In this document: positions 52,869-62,266 of the stretch, piece by piece
Layout of the letters: every line of letters begins with the position of its first letter
Numbering within the stretch: the first letter of the stretch is position 1
Source: Paludibacteraceae bacterium
GTDB taxonomy: Bacteria; Bacteroidota; Bacteroidia; Bacteroidales; Paludibacteraceae
Length of the DNA stretch: 64,000 nt
NCBI GenBank assembly: GCA_016283095.1
Contig: JAEEMG010000004.1
Span: 23,988 to 87,987, forward strand
Direction of reading: 5' to 3'
Position numbers and translations under genes: made by a program
Notes under the pieces: generated by a model
Database searches by the model: none
What the model was told of the DNA's origin: nothing
Seen by the model: only the letters and a program-made list of their open reading frames with translations

Positions 52869-54140
52869 ATGAAAATAAAAATCGATACGGATGAACTGGT
52901 AAAGAAACAAGTGATTACGCAGCAAACCGCTGACGAAATCATCAACTATTATGATTCATCTAAGAATACATCCACCAGCAAATATGCGTTGAGCATCGTC
53001 GCAGCCATATTCGTCATGACAGGATCTGCCATCCTGATAAACGACAGTTGGAATGACGTCGGGACAAACGCTCATATTCTGTTCAGTCTGCTTCCGATCA
53101 TTGTAGGGTCTTTGGCATGCTATGCTGTAGAGACAAAGCTATCCGACAAAAAGGTCTTTACAGAAGGTGTAGCCATATTGCAGGGTGTAGCCATATTCAC
53201 TACATTTTACATGTTGAAATATGGAACATTCAAGCTTGAGCTTGATGCACTTGTCTTCTTCATCTTTGCTATTTTAGTATGTTACCCTATCGTCATTTTT
53301 TTCAAAGCGACAATAGCTGCGACAATATTGATAGTCATAGCCTCCATCACACTTCTTTTCGACTATAATAGTCAAAATGTCAATTTCACCCTTGGTTGCA
53401 TGGTGTTTATGATGGACATCTTGTTTTTCTACAACACATATCTGTTGGCTAAAGAACGTTTGTGTTTGAATATCCGTTTCTTCATATCCGCATTCGTCAT
53501 TACAGCTTTCTCATTTCACATAAAAAACATATTTTTCGTTGAGAACAGTGCTCTTGTTTATTTTATTCTCGCTCTCATCGCTCCATGCTACACTTTCTCA
53601 TTCCTGATCTGGAACAAAGAAAAACAATGGCTGGAGACAGATGCCAAATGGCTGGAATTAGGATCGTTCCTGGCGACTTTTATCACATTGACAATTGGCG
53701 TAGCGAAAAATCATTATTCTTTTACAGATACAGTCGGTTGGGCAATTATTATTCCATTCGCCGCACCTCTGTTTCTGCTTTGGTTCATTCAAAAGAGAAA
53801 CAGCATCAAAATAGAGTTCAGACAATATTTCCCTTTGTTGGCAGCCATCGTCGTCGCCATAGCGACACCTATATTTGAGGGACATACAACAAATATCTAT
53901 GCGTTACTATTGATCATTCACTTGGCTTTCCACACCTACCTATGGAGAAAAACCTATAATGTCATATTCTTCAATATCGCTATGTTCTGCTGGATTATAG
54001 CCATCTACAACATATCCGATATAAACGACCTTGGTCGGGCGGGAGTTGCTGTAAGCATTTTCGTATGCGGAGCCATTCTATTGGCTCTAAACTATTATCT
54101 AATCAAAAAAAAGAAAGATCATGAACTTCAAAATAAATAG
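52869..54140 (+). CDS. DUF2157-like polytopic membrane protein
   Basis: 423 residues. A short cytoplasmic N-terminus (DTDELVKKQVITQQTADEIINYYD) is followed by about 12 hydrophobic segments, the layout of DUF2157 membrane proteins. In some of those the next gene encodes a GDYXXLXY protein, but the protein encoded at 54121 does not show that motif clearly. Function unknown. It overlaps the next gene by 20 nt. Confidence 0.75.
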   Translation: MKIKIDTDELVKKQVITQQTADEIINYYDSSKNTSTSKYALSIVAAIFVMTGSAILINDSWNDVGTNAHILFSLLPIIVGSLACYAVETKLSDKKVFTEGVAILQGVAIFTTFYMLKYGTFKLELDALVFFIFAILVCYPIVIFFKATIAATILIVIASITLLFDYNSQNVNFTLGCMVFMMDILFFYNTYLLAKERLCLNIRFFISAFVITAFSFHIKNIFFVENSALVYFILALIAPCYTFSFLIWNKEKQWLETDAKWLELGSFLATFITLTIGVAKNHYSFTDTVGWAIIIPFAAPLFLLWFIQKRNSIKIEFRQYFPLLAAIVVAIATPIFEGHTTNIYALLLIIHLAFHTYLWRKTYNVIFFNIAMFCWIIAIYNISDINDLGRAGVAVSIFVCGAILLALNYYLIKKKKDHELQNK

Positions 54141-55308
54141 GACAAATTACTTGTTGGGAGTCATCACACTCCTTTTCGTAGTAGCTTTGGGTATGATTGC
54201 TTGGCTGAAAGGAGCAAATGCAATACACAAAGATATAAGGCTAAGAATCGACACATTAGATTTAAATCATTCTTCTTCTTATTATAGAAGTATTGGGTTC
54301 ACTTTTAAAGACTCCATTCTGCTTAATGAAGAATATTATTCTACTCAGGGCGAATATCTCGTATTCGAAGAGACTAAAGAGGGCTATCATATACCGTCGT
54401 CTCTCAGCTATATTCCTAGCTTTTTACATCCGAGTGACGCTTGTCTAACCGGATGTCATTGGGGGCGTCATCATGGAGACACAGGCAATGTCAACATTAA
54501 CTACATAATGGCAGAACGTCAAATAGAAGTGTGTTCCAATGTTGATTTTATCTACAAACAAATCATAAAAAAGGCACAAGCAAGGGAAGCTTCTTTTTTC
54601 GCTATTATGCCATCTTACGCCATCACAAAAAACTATTCAAAAGGATTTACTGACATTGAGATAGACGGACAATTATTGTCTGAAATAGCAGAGAAGGTTA
54701 CGACGGAAGAGCCAGAAGAGATAGTGGATTCATTGATGAACAGCATCTACTGTGAATTATCGCAATATTGTGCAAAAGAACATTGCAACGTAGGCAACAA
54801 CTATGCCGCTATTGTAAGCAACGCTATAAATTCAGAAAAGACAAACGCACTTGAATATCTCTTTTCTGAGAAAAAGGACAAGGCAAAAAAGTGCATCAAA
54901 ACTTGGCTGGAGAATCACACAGAACAGATCAGACAATTGGCAAAAGAGTGTCCGGAGGTATACAACGCCGCTCACCAACTTTCTGACTCATATCATTATG
55001 TAAACAGCAAAAACTACCTTAAACTCGACTCATTGTTTTCGTCAAGCAACTACAGGAATTGGAATACAAATATAATGGTGTCAAAAACAGTAGAAAAGGC
55101 AGAGACATCAACGATAGAGGAAGTGATAGTAGCTGATACCATTTTATACGAATCCAATGAAGTGAATGAAGTCCTAAAATTAATTGGTCACGACGGAAAT
55201 GGGAAAGATTTAAGACGTCTGCTTTTCAATATAAACTTTTGGAGTCATATTTGGAAAGAAGGAGAAGCAGAGTGGACTAAGAAATGGATGAAGAAGATAA
55301 TGGAATAA
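54121..55308 (+). CDS. Membrane-anchored protein of unknown function
   Basis: 395 residues: one N-terminal membrane helix (YLLGVITLLFVVALGMIAWL, about 10-29), then a soluble, mostly helical extracytoplasmic part. A segment with DACLTGCHWGRHHGD (about 110) contains two Cys and several His, which could bind metal. No family was recognised. The 20-nt overlap with the DUF2157-like gene suggests the two products work together. Codon use is like that of its neighbours. Confidence 0.65.
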   Translation: MNFKINRTNYLLGVITLLFVVALGMIAWLKGANAIHKDIRLRIDTLDLNHSSSYYRSIGFTFKDSILLNEEYYSTQGEYLVFEETKEGYHIPSSLSYIPSFLHPSDACLTGCHWGRHHGDTGNVNINYIMAERQIEVCSNVDFIYKQIIKKAQAREASFFAIMPSYAITKNYSKGFTDIEIDGQLLSEIAEKVTTEEPEEIVDSLMNSIYCELSQYCAKEHCNVGNNYAAIVSNAINSEKTNALEYLFSEKKDKAKKCIKTWLENHTEQIRQLAKECPEVYNAAHQLSDSYHYVNSKNYLKLDSLFSSSNYRNWNTNIMVSKTVEKAETSTIEEVIVADTILYESNEVNEVLKLIGHDGNGKDLRRLLFNINFWSHIWKEGEAEWTKKWMKKIME

Positions 55309-55345
55309 AGTATCTTTTCAAAACCTGCCATAAAACGATTTTACT

Positions 55346-56158
55346 ATGATAAAAAGGACAATTTCAATCGTAACATTGCTCTGCACTCTAGTCAGCTGTA
55401 ATGCCCAAGACTCTGCAAAAAACATCGGAGAGAACGAGGTTGCAAAAACAGACCAAGAAAATGTGGACAGTTTCACCACATCTGAAGGTACATCCATAAA
55501 AATGTACTGCATCAAACATGGATCAGTCAGGATGCAAATCGGGCAAACCGAAGAGAAATGGATATACGTAGATCCAGTCACCAACGCAGTGCAACCCGCA
55601 ACTGATTTCACGACCCTGCCCAAAGCTGATTATATCTTCGTCACTCATGAACATTTCGACCATCTCGATTCTGTGGCTATCCGTCAACTTACTAAAGAAG
55701 GGACTACACTTATCACCAATCCTCGCAGCAGCGAAATATTGGGTGGCAAAGGCAGCGTGATGAAGAATGGCGACGTGATGCTCTTGTGGCTAGGGAAAGG
55801 ATTTTCTGGGACGTGGAGAGTCGACGCCGTCCCTGCCTACAACACCTCATCAGACAAACAGCAGTTTCACCCTAAGGGTCGAGATAACGGCTATGTGCTT
55901 ACGATTGACGAATTTCGTATTTATATAGCAGGCGACACAGAGGATATCGAGGAGATGAAGGACATTAAGGATATCGACGTCGCTTTTTTGCCATGTAACC
56001 TCCCCTACACTATGTCTCCTGAACAATTGGCAAAAGCAGCAAAGATGATAAATCCTAAAGTTCTTTTCCCTTACCACTACGGACAGACAGATATCCAACA
56101 AGTGGTGAAACTTTTGGAAGGAAGTGGTATTGATGTAAGGATCAGACAATATCAATAA
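55346..56158 (+). CDS. Metallo-beta-lactamase-fold lipoprotein (UlaG/YtkL-like)
   Basis: 270 residues. The lipobox LVSCNAQ gives a lipidated Cys near residue 18. The hydrolase domain has THEHFDHLD (about 100-108, the HxHxDH zinc motif), YIFVTHEH before it, IYIAGDTEDIEEM with the bridging Asp, and KVLFPYHYGQTD with the last His. This order is that of the L-ascorbate-6-phosphate lactonase-like (UlaG/YtkL) branch and not of true beta-lactamases. Substrate unknown. It is 37 nt downstream of the preceding gene and is followed by a REP-like hairpin. Confidence 0.85.
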   Translation: MIKRTISIVTLLCTLVSCNAQDSAKNIGENEVAKTDQENVDSFTTSEGTSIKMYCIKHGSVRMQIGQTEEKWIYVDPVTNAVQPATDFTTLPKADYIFVTHEHFDHLDSVAIRQLTKEGTTLITNPRSSEILGGKGSVMKNGDVMLLWLGKGFSGTWRVDAVPAYNTSSDKQQFHPKGRDNGYVLTIDEFRIYIAGDTEDIEEMKDIKDIDVAFLPCNLPYTMSPEQLAKAAKMINPKVLFPYHYGQTDIQQVVKLLEGSGIDVRIRQYQ

Positions 56159-56160
56159 TG

Positions 56161-56250
56161 AAGATTGTTAAGGGCGGAACGCCCTAACCCATTCTTTCTA
56201 GTGCGAGCCGAAGGCGAGCACATTTAGAATAAACACAGAGACTCAGAGTT
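56161..56250 (-). repeat. REP-like hairpin repeat, copy 3
   Basis: In inverse orientation to the copies around the RAYT gene. AGGGCG/CGCCCT at 56171-56185. GTGC/GCAC with GCC/GGC and GA/GA mismatch at 56201-56221. The tail CACAGAG..TTAAGAGAAAG is shared with 20983-21040. Confidence 0.8.
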
Positions 56251-56295
56251 TTAAGAGAAAGGGAATGAAATGAACGTAAAAGTTTCTCATAAAAA

Positions 56296-57129
56296 ATGAA
56301 CAGAATCTTATATATATTGTTTTTTCTACTATTGGGCTTCTTTTCCGTACATGCCAATGTCGAACCTGGAGAATATGGTCTGATCGTAACTCCATTGTCT
56401 GACGTCGACACAATATACGAAGATTTCAATCTATTCTATGAAGACTCTATATATTCAAAACAGGAAAATACGGCAGAATATCCAGACGGAAGAAAAGGTT
56501 TGATGAGATATTTCAAGGAAAACCTTAAATACCCAGTATTCTGTTTCGATGTCAGAATACAAGGAAAAGTTATAGTGAATTTCTCCGTCACCAAAGAAGG
56601 AAATATAAAAGATATCAAGCTCATAAGGGGTGTTTATGAGAGACTAGATAATGAAGTCATCCGTGTCATAAAAAACATGAAGGAATGGATTCCTGGAGAA
56701 ACCAATCAGGAATTTACTTTGTCTGTCCTTTTTAAAATACCTGATTTTGATGACAAAGGAGTCTGTTTGTTAGTCACCACTTCCGCCAGTTATTATTATA
56801 AAGAAGTAGATAAAATCATATACAAAAATCTTAAATACCCCAAAAAAGCAAAAAAAGACAAAATAGAAGGCACATGTCGTTTTAAATTTATTCTGGAAAG
56901 TGACGGCAAAATAAAGGATGTAGAAATTATAGATTCTGTTTCCCCAGAAATAGACCAAGAAGCAATTCGTTTGATCAAGTTGACGGAAGGGCAATGGATT
57001 CCAAGTAAGTATAATGGAGAAAATGTACGTTCGTATGTCAGATACTATGTGAATTTTAAATTAAATTACAAATACAAAAGATCATCAGAAAGGAAAAGAT
57101 CGGCTTACCACGTCGCTGCTTCATCATAG
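56296..57129 (+). CDS. Exported protein with two TonB C-terminal-like domains
   Basis: 277 residues with a signal peptide (about 1-20). Two tandem domains follow the TonB_C pattern. The first (about 65-155) has LKYPVFCFDVRIQGKVIVNFSVTKEGNIKDIKLIRG...LDNEVIRVIKNMKEWIPG. The second (about 170-260) has LKYPKKAKKDKIEGTCRFKFILESDGKIKDVEIID...IDQEAIRLIKLTEGQWIPS. The Pro-rich spacer and N-terminal membrane anchor needed for energy transduction are missing. It may be a periplasmic protein that binds TonB-dependent receptors or a paralogue with another role. It stands alone between two repeat-rich gaps. Confidence 0.78.
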   Translation: MNRILYILFFLLLGFFSVHANVEPGEYGLIVTPLSDVDTIYEDFNLFYEDSIYSKQENTAEYPDGRKGLMRYFKENLKYPVFCFDVRIQGKVIVNFSVTKEGNIKDIKLIRGVYERLDNEVIRVIKNMKEWIPGETNQEFTLSVLFKIPDFDDKGVCLLVTTSASYYYKEVDKIIYKNLKYPKKAKKDKIEGTCRFKFILESDGKIKDVEIIDSVSPEIDQEAIRLIKLTEGQWIPSKYNGENVRSYVRYYVNFKLNYKYKRSSERKRSAYHVAASS

Positions 57130-57218
57130 GGACCGCATACAAAATAACTGTAGGGGCATTCCTACCTTAAATCAACATGAATTCGATGAAATAAAAATAT
57201 GATAGTTGAAGTGTCATA

Positions 57219-57300
57219 AATGAGGATTGTTAAGGGTCCATGTTTAATAAATGTTGGTCCTACCCCCAACCTCTCTTCCGCGAGTCCAAAGGACGAGCGG
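57219..57300 (-). repeat. REP-like hairpin repeat, copy 4
   Basis: Starts with the conserved GAGGATTGTTAAGGG. Its hairpin at 57278-57300 has stems CCGC/GCGG and GTCC/GGAC with the same GA/GA mismatch as copy 3, although the stem sequence differs. It is inverted relative to copy 5. Confidence 0.78.
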
Positions 57301-57333
57301 TAAAAAATGCGTTCATTGTGCTTCTATTAAATT

Positions 57334-57398
57334 GTGCTCGCCTTCGGCTCGCACTTTGGAAGGGGACAAGGGCGTTCCGCCCTTTGGAATCCTCATTT
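57334..57398 (+). repeat. REP-like hairpin repeat, copy 5
   Basis: GTGC/GCAC and GCC/GGC stems (57334-57354) are identical in reverse complement to copy 3. AAGGGCG/CGCCCTT is at 57368-57384, and the copy ends GGAATCCTCATTTTT. Confidence 0.85.
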
Positions 57399-57450
57399 TT
57401 TACTCTTCAACAAACTTTATATTAATGTCAATTCGAATTGCACATTATAC

Positions 57451-57485
57451 AAAATGGGGTGTATCGCTTTGATACACCCCATTTT
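57451..57485 (-). terminator. Terminator between the TonB_C-like gene and maeB
   Basis: AAAATGGGGTGTATC and GATACACCCCATTTT form a perfect 15-bp stem with a 5-nt loop. It lies just after the maeB stop and can work in both directions (TTTTTTG on plus). Confidence 0.9.
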
Positions 57486-57515
57486 TTGTCTAAAATTAAC
57501 AAATTGCTTGTTTTA

Positions 57516-59786
57516 TTACTTTCCGTTGATCTGAGCATCGATAACTGCGATAGTCACGATATTCATGATGTCACGTACAGAAGCCTCAGGCTCGCATACG
57601 TAGATAGGCTTCTTCAATCCCATCTGAACAGGACCAACATTCTCAGCAAGACCCATAGAAAGAAGAGTCTTGTATGTGATGTTAGCTGAGCTTAGGTTAG
57701 GGAAGATCAAAGTATTGACATCCTTACCCTCTAGCTTAGAGAATGGGTATGTAGCTGAACGAAGATCCTTGTCAAGAGCGAAGTTAACCTGCATCTCACC
57801 GTCTACCAAGATCTCTGGGTGGTTCTTGTGTAGGTTCTCAACTGCCTTATGAACAGTGACTGGGCTGCCAGTGTTGTCAGCGCCGAAGTTGCTGTAAGAA
57901 AGCATTGCGATAACTGGATCAACATTGAAGATCTTAACGCTGTCGTTAGTCAACTTAACGATCTCCTCAAGAGTCTCAACACTTGGATGGTTGTTAACCA
58001 ATGTGTCTGCCAAGAAGAATGTTCCCTTAGCTGTGTTAACGATGTTAAGAGCAGCGATGTGGTTGATACCCTCACGAGTTCCTACGATCTCAAGAGCTGG
58101 CTTGATAGCGTCAGTATACTTAGTGTAAACACCGCATACCATAGCGTCTGCATCACCCATCTCAACCATCATTGTAGCGAAGTAGCTACGGTTGAACATC
58201 AACTCTAGGCTCTCTGCGTATGTGTAACCATTACGTGCGTTCTTCTCAGACAAGTATCTTGCGTAGCGATCACGACGTGAGCCCTGATTCTCAGCACGGT
58301 TGTTGATGATTTCGATACCAGAGATATTGATATTGTTCTCATCAGCGATACGAGCGATATTAGTCTCGTTACCAACTAGAACTGGGATACAGATTCCGTC
58401 AGCCTTAGCAGCAACTGCAGCAGAAAGTACGCTTACATTGTTTGGCTCAGAGAATACAACCTTCTTAGGAGCCTTCTTAGCACGAACACGTAGACCGTCG
58501 ATAAGTTTGTTGTTCAAGCCCATACGGTGACGTAGCTGGTCGCGGTATAGATCCCAATCCTTGATCTCATGACGAGCAACACCACTCTCAATAGCAGCCT
58601 TAGCTACTGCTGGAGCAACTGTCTCAAGTAGACGTGGATCAAGAGCTGTAGGGATAAGATATTCCTTACCGAAAGACATTGCCTTACCACCGTAAGCCTT
58701 GCTAACGATCTCTGGAACTGGCTTCTTAGCCAACTCTGCAAGAGCACGTACAGCAGCAAGTTTCATCTCCTCGTTGATTGCCTTTGAGTGAGTATCAAGA
58801 GCACCACGGAAGATATAAGGGAATCCAAGTACGTTGTTGATCTGGTTAGGATAATCCGAACGACCTGTTCCGAAGATGATATCAGGACGAGATGCCATTG
58901 CATCCTCGTAAGTGATTTCTGGATTAGGGTTTGCAAGAGCGAACACGATTGGGTTGCTAGCCATTGAGCGAACCATATCCTGAGACAATACGTTACCCTT
59001 AGACAATCCCAAGAATACGTCAGCATCCTTTACAGCCTCTGCAAGAGTGTTGATGTCACGATCTGTCTTAAACTCCTCCTTACGTGGGTTAAGGTCAGTT
59101 CTCTTAGAATTGATAACACCCTTTGAGTCGCACATTACGATGTTCTTCTTCTGAGCACCTAGAGCGACATATAGACGAGTACATGAGTTAGCAGCGGCAC
59201 CTGCACCGTTTACAACGATCTTAGCATCCTCAATCTTCTTGCCTGCAACCTCAAGAGCATTCAAAAGGGCAGCAGAAGAGATGATAGCTGTACCGTGCTG
59301 GTCGTCGTGCATCAAAGGAATGTCAAGCTCTGCCTTTAGTCTGTCCTCGATCTCGAAACACTCAGGAGCCTTGATGTCCTCAAGGTTGATACCACCGAAT
59401 GTAGGAGCGATAGCCTTTACAGTCTCAACAAACTTATCAATGTTCTTCTCATTTACTTCGATATCAAATACGTCAACATCTGCGAAAATCTTGAACAACA
59501 AACCCTTACCTTCCATAACTGGTTTTCCTGCAAGCGCACCTATGTCTCCAAGACCAAGCACTGCTGTTCCGTTAGAGATTACGGCTACAAGGTTACCCTT
59601 TGCTGTGTAGTTGTAAGCAAGGTTCTCATCTTTCTGGATTTCCAAACATGGTTCGGCAACACCTGGAGAGTATGCCAAAGAAAGGTCTCTCTGAGTTGCT
59701 GTTGGCTTTGTTGGGACCACCTGAACCTTACCAGGACGTCCCTCTGCGTGATACTTTAGAGCATCGCTCAACTTTTTGTTGTCCAT
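57516..59786 (-). CDS. maeB: NADP-dependent malic enzyme with C-terminal phosphotransacetylase-like domain
   Basis: 756 residues from the ATG complementary to 59784-59786, which follows a canonical promoter; the frame is open to 59972 but that part overlaps the promoter. The malic enzyme half (about 1-425) contains [56 protein letters not shown] and the nucleotide site [15 protein letters not shown]. The C-terminal half (about 430-756) resembles Pta/Ptb ([30 protein letters not shown].., [18 protein letters not shown]). In the E. coli MaeB the fused domain mediates acetyl-CoA control. It converts malate to pyruvate and CO2 while making NADPH. A stand-alone pta lies at 37614. Confidence 0.95.
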   Translation of the reverse strand: MDNKKLSDALKYHAEGRPGKVQVVPTKPTATQRDLSLAYSPGVAEPCLEIQKDENLAYNYTAKGNLVAVISNGTAVLGLGDIGALAGKPVMEGKGLLFKIFADVDVFDIEVNEKNIDKFVETVKAIAPTFGGINLEDIKAPECFEIEDRLKAELDIPLMHDDQHGTAIISSAALLNALEVAGKKIEDAKIVVNGAGAAANSCTRLYVALGAQKKNIVMCDSKGVINSKRTDLNPRKEEFKTDRDINTLAEAVKDADVFLGLSKGNVLSQDMVRSMASNPIVFALANPNPEITYEDAMASRPDIIFGTGRSDYPNQINNVLGFPYIFRGALDTHSKAINEEMKLAAVRALAELAKKPVPEIVSKAYGGKAMSFGKEYLIPTALDPRLLETVAPAVAKAAIESGVARHEIKDWDLYRDQLRHRMGLNNKLIDGLRVRAKKAPKKVVFSEPNNVSVLSAAVAAKADGICIPVLVGNETNIARIADENNINISGIEIINNRAENQGSRRDRYARYLSEKNARNGYTYAESLELMFNRSYFATMMVEMGDADAMVCGVYTKYTDAIKPALEIVGTREGINHIAALNIVNTAKGTFFLADTLVNNHPSVETLEEIVKLTNDSVKIFNVDPVIAMLSYSNFGADNTGSPVTVHKAVENLHKNHPEILVDGEMQVNFALDKDLRSATYPFSKLEGKDVNTLIFPNLSSANITYKTLLSMGLAENVGPVQMGLKKPIYVCEPEASVRDIMNIVTIAVIDAQINGK

Positions 59787-59837
59787 TGTATTATTTTCTA
59801 AAAATGTTCTTATTTTCAATAATTCACAATTATGACG

Positions 59838-59869
59838 CAAAGATACGCATTTTGTCAAGAAAATGCAAA
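59838..59869 (-). promoter_or_regulatory. maeB: Canonical promoter of maeB
   Basis: The minus strand reads TTTG (59866-59869), 20 nt, TATCTTTG (59838-59845), a full match to the Bacteroidota consensus. The start would be near 59831, leaving a leader of about 45 nt. Confidence 0.87.
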
Positions 59870-60095
59870 AAATATATGTTTTATAACTTATTTGACGCAA
59901 ATTTTGTATAAATCCGACATTATGCGTTGCTCTTTTTAGTGCTATTTGCAAAAAAATAAATAATGTCAGCAATGCCTTATTTTCTTTTGAGATAAGTCAA
60001 TTCATATTATATAAGGAGTATTTAGGGTTAAACATCACTATTCCGACCGAACTGTTATAAATTCTTAAAATTGATGTATATACTGTTCTCTTTAC

Positions 60096-60126
60096 TTTGA
60101 CGGGTTTCATCATTTGTGTATTTTTG
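60096..60126 (+). promoter_or_regulatory. Canonical promoter of the exported membrane protein gene at 60187
   Basis: TTTG at 60096-60099, 19 nt, TATTTTTG at 60119-60126. Full consensus match; leader of about 55 nt. Confidence 0.86.
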
Positions 60127-60186
60127 CACCCGAATTAATGCTATGCGAAATACAATAGTCCGAATAACCAAATAAATAGATAAAGC

Positions 60187-61023
60187 ATGAAAATAGTAAG
60201 ATCAATTCTGTTTTTTGCCACATCCCTATGTGCAATTGTCGCCAACGCACAAGATGTGGTTATTTTCCGAAACGGGGAAGAGGCAGAAGTAAAAGTGGAG
60301 GAAATTACTCCTAATGAGGTCAAATACAAGAAAACCTCAAATCTTGACGGTCCGTCTTATATCTTCAACAAGGATGATATCTTCATGATCAAGTATAAGA
60401 ATGGAGAAAAAGACGTGTTTGCACCAGAAGCAGAGGTTCAGGCTCAGCAGGCTGACCAACAATCAAAGCCAGTTGTAGTCAAGGATGTCACAGTGAGAAG
60501 GAAATCTCCGTCAGGATTGGCAAATACATACAACGGAGCATTCCTAACAGAATACGAAGCCATGAATTATTTGGGACATGACTACAACGAGTTTTCTCAG
60601 CAGTCCGGCAGAATGAAGAAAGGTTTCAATCTGATGTTGACGGGAGCGATCCTTTCTGCCGCATCAGCTACACTTTGTGCAGCAAGTATTGCGACTGGTT
60701 ATTGGGATGAAGGCAAATGTTATGATGATTACTGGTATGATCACTACGGCAATCGTCATTATTATGATTATGATGATTGTGAATATTACCATCCAAACAC
60801 TCCATTTATGGTCGCAAGTATAGCATGCGGTGTCGCATCATCCATCACATTGCCTATCGGTATTGTGAAATTTGCGACAGGAAAAGCAAGATGCCATAAA
60901 ATATTGAAGAGACATTATGCGACGACATTCGACAATGACGATAAGATCAGTTCATACGACAACAGCATGACATTTAAGATGAATGCTAAACCAAATGGAT
61001 TCTCATTGTCGTTGACATTCTAA
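60187..61023 (+). CDS. Exported protein of unknown function with two membrane segments
   Basis: 278 residues. The signal peptide MKIVRSILFFATSLCAIVANA is followed by a small beta domain (QDVVIFRNGEEAEVKVEEITPNEVKYKKTSNLDGPSYIFNKD in two parts), a unit frequent in Bacteroidota exported proteins. Two hydrophobic segments (about 155-172, 215-235) bracket a Tyr/Asp/His-rich loop (YDDYWYDHYGNRHYYDYDD). The loop could bind metal; this is inference. No enzyme motif. It is monocistronic, with a full promoter and a terminator at 61067. Confidence 0.68.
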   Translation: MKIVRSILFFATSLCAIVANAQDVVIFRNGEEAEVKVEEITPNEVKYKKTSNLDGPSYIFNKDDIFMIKYKNGEKDVFAPEAEVQAQQADQQSKPVVVKDVTVRRKSPSGLANTYNGAFLTEYEAMNYLGHDYNEFSQQSGRMKKGFNLMLTGAILSAASATLCAASIATGYWDEGKCYDDYWYDHYGNRHYYDYDDCEYYHPNTPFMVASIACGVASSITLPIGIVKFATGKARCHKILKRHYATTFDNDDKISSYDNSMTFKMNAKPNGFSLSLTF

Positions 61024-61066
61024 AAGATTGTTTCAAACCTTGATTTGGAACAATTTGATTTAATAC

Positions 61067-61095
61067 AAAAAAGACGTGTTTCCACGTCTTTTTTT
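61067..61095 (+). terminator. Terminator after the 60187 gene
   Basis: AAAAAGACGTG and CACGTCTTTTT form an 11-bp stem with a 4-nt loop followed by further T residues. Confidence 0.9.
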
Positions 61096-61247
61096 ATTTT
61101 TTATTGGTGGTATATGTCCAATTCGTAATGCGTAATTGTGGGGCGTCCATACGTAGGGGCTCATTCTACCCATATTAAACGCCTAACGGCGTATTTGGGA
61201 ACATTGCCATTAGATGTATTTCCCAACAATTATGAATTATAAATTAA

Positions 61248-61278
61248 AAAGAGAGCGTATCATTGATACGCTCTCTTT
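61248..61278 (-). terminator. Terminator of the TPR gene
   Basis: AAAGAGAGCGTATC and GATACGCTCTCTTT form a perfect 14-bp stem with a 3-nt loop; the minus strand continues TTTAATTT. Confidence 0.9.
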
Positions 61279-61299
61279 ATAAATCCTTTCTGTAATTTC

Positions 61300-61956
61300 T
61301 TACTTTAAGCCTACTGTTGGATCACAGTTTGTTTCCTGAGTTCCGATACCACAGTACTCCTTCAAAGAATCGAATGCCTTGTAGAAGTCAAGTGAAGCAG
61401 CGCGTTCCCAGTCAAGAGCAGCAGCCTCTACATCACCACCTTTGTAACGAAGGTGACCACGATTGTAGTATGCCTTTGCAAACTGAGGAGTAAGGGCGAT
61501 TGCTTTGTTGTAATCTTTCATTGCAGCCTTCTCATCACCAAGCTCTGCGTATGAGTTACCTCTGTTGAAGTATGCCTCAGCAAACTTAGGATTGATCTTG
61601 ATTGCAGCATTGTTATCGTCAATAGAACCCTTAACATCTCCTAGCTCCTTTCTTGCAGTTGCACGGTTGTAGAATGTCAAAGCATCATTTGGGTTAGACT
61701 CAAGAACGATATCGTAATCAGCCTTAGCTCCCTTATAGTCACCCAAACGGAACTTAGCGTTACCCATGTTACCATAAGCCTCAATAAACTTAGGGTTAAG
61801 CTCAAGTACCTTGTTGAAGCTCTGGATTGCAGCCTTGTACTCAGCGTTACGGTATCTCTGGATACCCTCATTGAAATACTCAGTTACACTCTTCTGAGCC
61901 TGTGCTGTCAATGCAAAACAAACTGTTGACACTAATAGAAATAAAAATTTTCTCAT
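61300..61956 (-). CDS. Exported tetratricopeptide-repeat protein
   Basis: 218 residues: signal peptide (about 1-20), then five TPR units (for example AIQSFNKVLELNPKFIEAYGNMGNAKFRLGDYKGA, cut in parts: AKADYDIVLESNPNDALTFYNR and AMKDYNKAIALTPQFAKAYYNRG) and a short C-terminal tail with two Cys. TPR arrays bind proteins; as an exported protein it would act in the periplasm, perhaps in assembly of an envelope complex. It is monocistronic with its own terminator. The partner cannot be inferred from neighbours. Confidence 0.85.
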   Translation of the reverse strand: MRKFLFLLVSTVCFALTAQAQKSVTEYFNEGIQRYRNAEYKAAIQSFNKVLELNPKFIEAYGNMGNAKFRLGDYKGAKADYDIVLESNPNDALTFYNRATARKELGDVKGSIDDNNAAIKINPKFAEAYFNRGNSYAELGDEKAAMKDYNKAIALTPQFAKAYYNRGHLRYKGGDVEAAALDWERAASLDFYKAFDSLKEYCGIGTQETNCDPTVGLK

Positions 61957-62067
61957 TTTTTTAATCGTTTAGTCCGTTATCTTTTGACAACTGACATTTC
62001 TAGTATTTATTAACCTAATATTTTGTACGTGATAACCTTTTATAGTTAACCAACGTATATACGAATG

Positions 62068-62075
62068 CAAAAATA
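62068..62075 (-). promoter_or_regulatory. Possible -7 box for the TPR gene
   Basis: The minus strand reads TATTTTTG, but it is about 110 nt upstream of the ATG and has no -33 partner. Confidence 0.4.
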
Positions 62076-62266
62076 CAACTTTTGAAATATAAAACTAACA
62101 TATTTCCTTTTTTTTTGTTAAAAAATCTCAAATGGCTCATTATCACCGATGATTTTGATGTTATAAATCATTTCACGTCATTTTTTCATACGCATTCCCT
62201 TTGCGGTTAGAAAATTTGGCTTTATTTTAGTGTAAGAATAATTTGAACGCATAACAATTATTAGTC

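Larger units (their letters stand above)
57130..57515. other. Intergenic region with inverted REP pair and terminator
   Basis: This 386-bp gap between convergent genes holds two REP-like copies in opposite orientation (57219-57300, 57334-57398) and the maeB terminator (57451-57485). Confidence 0.6.

Noticed and set aside
37614..59786. Pta and the MaeB C-terminal domain as a redundant duplication
   Set aside because: A stand-alone Pta together with a MaeB fusion is the usual situation in many bacteria; nothing here suggests novelty.
61137..61200. Possible further REP palindrome (GTGGGGCGTCC / GTAGGGGCTC)
   Set aside because: Words of the REP type are present but no clean hairpin could be traced; probably a decayed copy.
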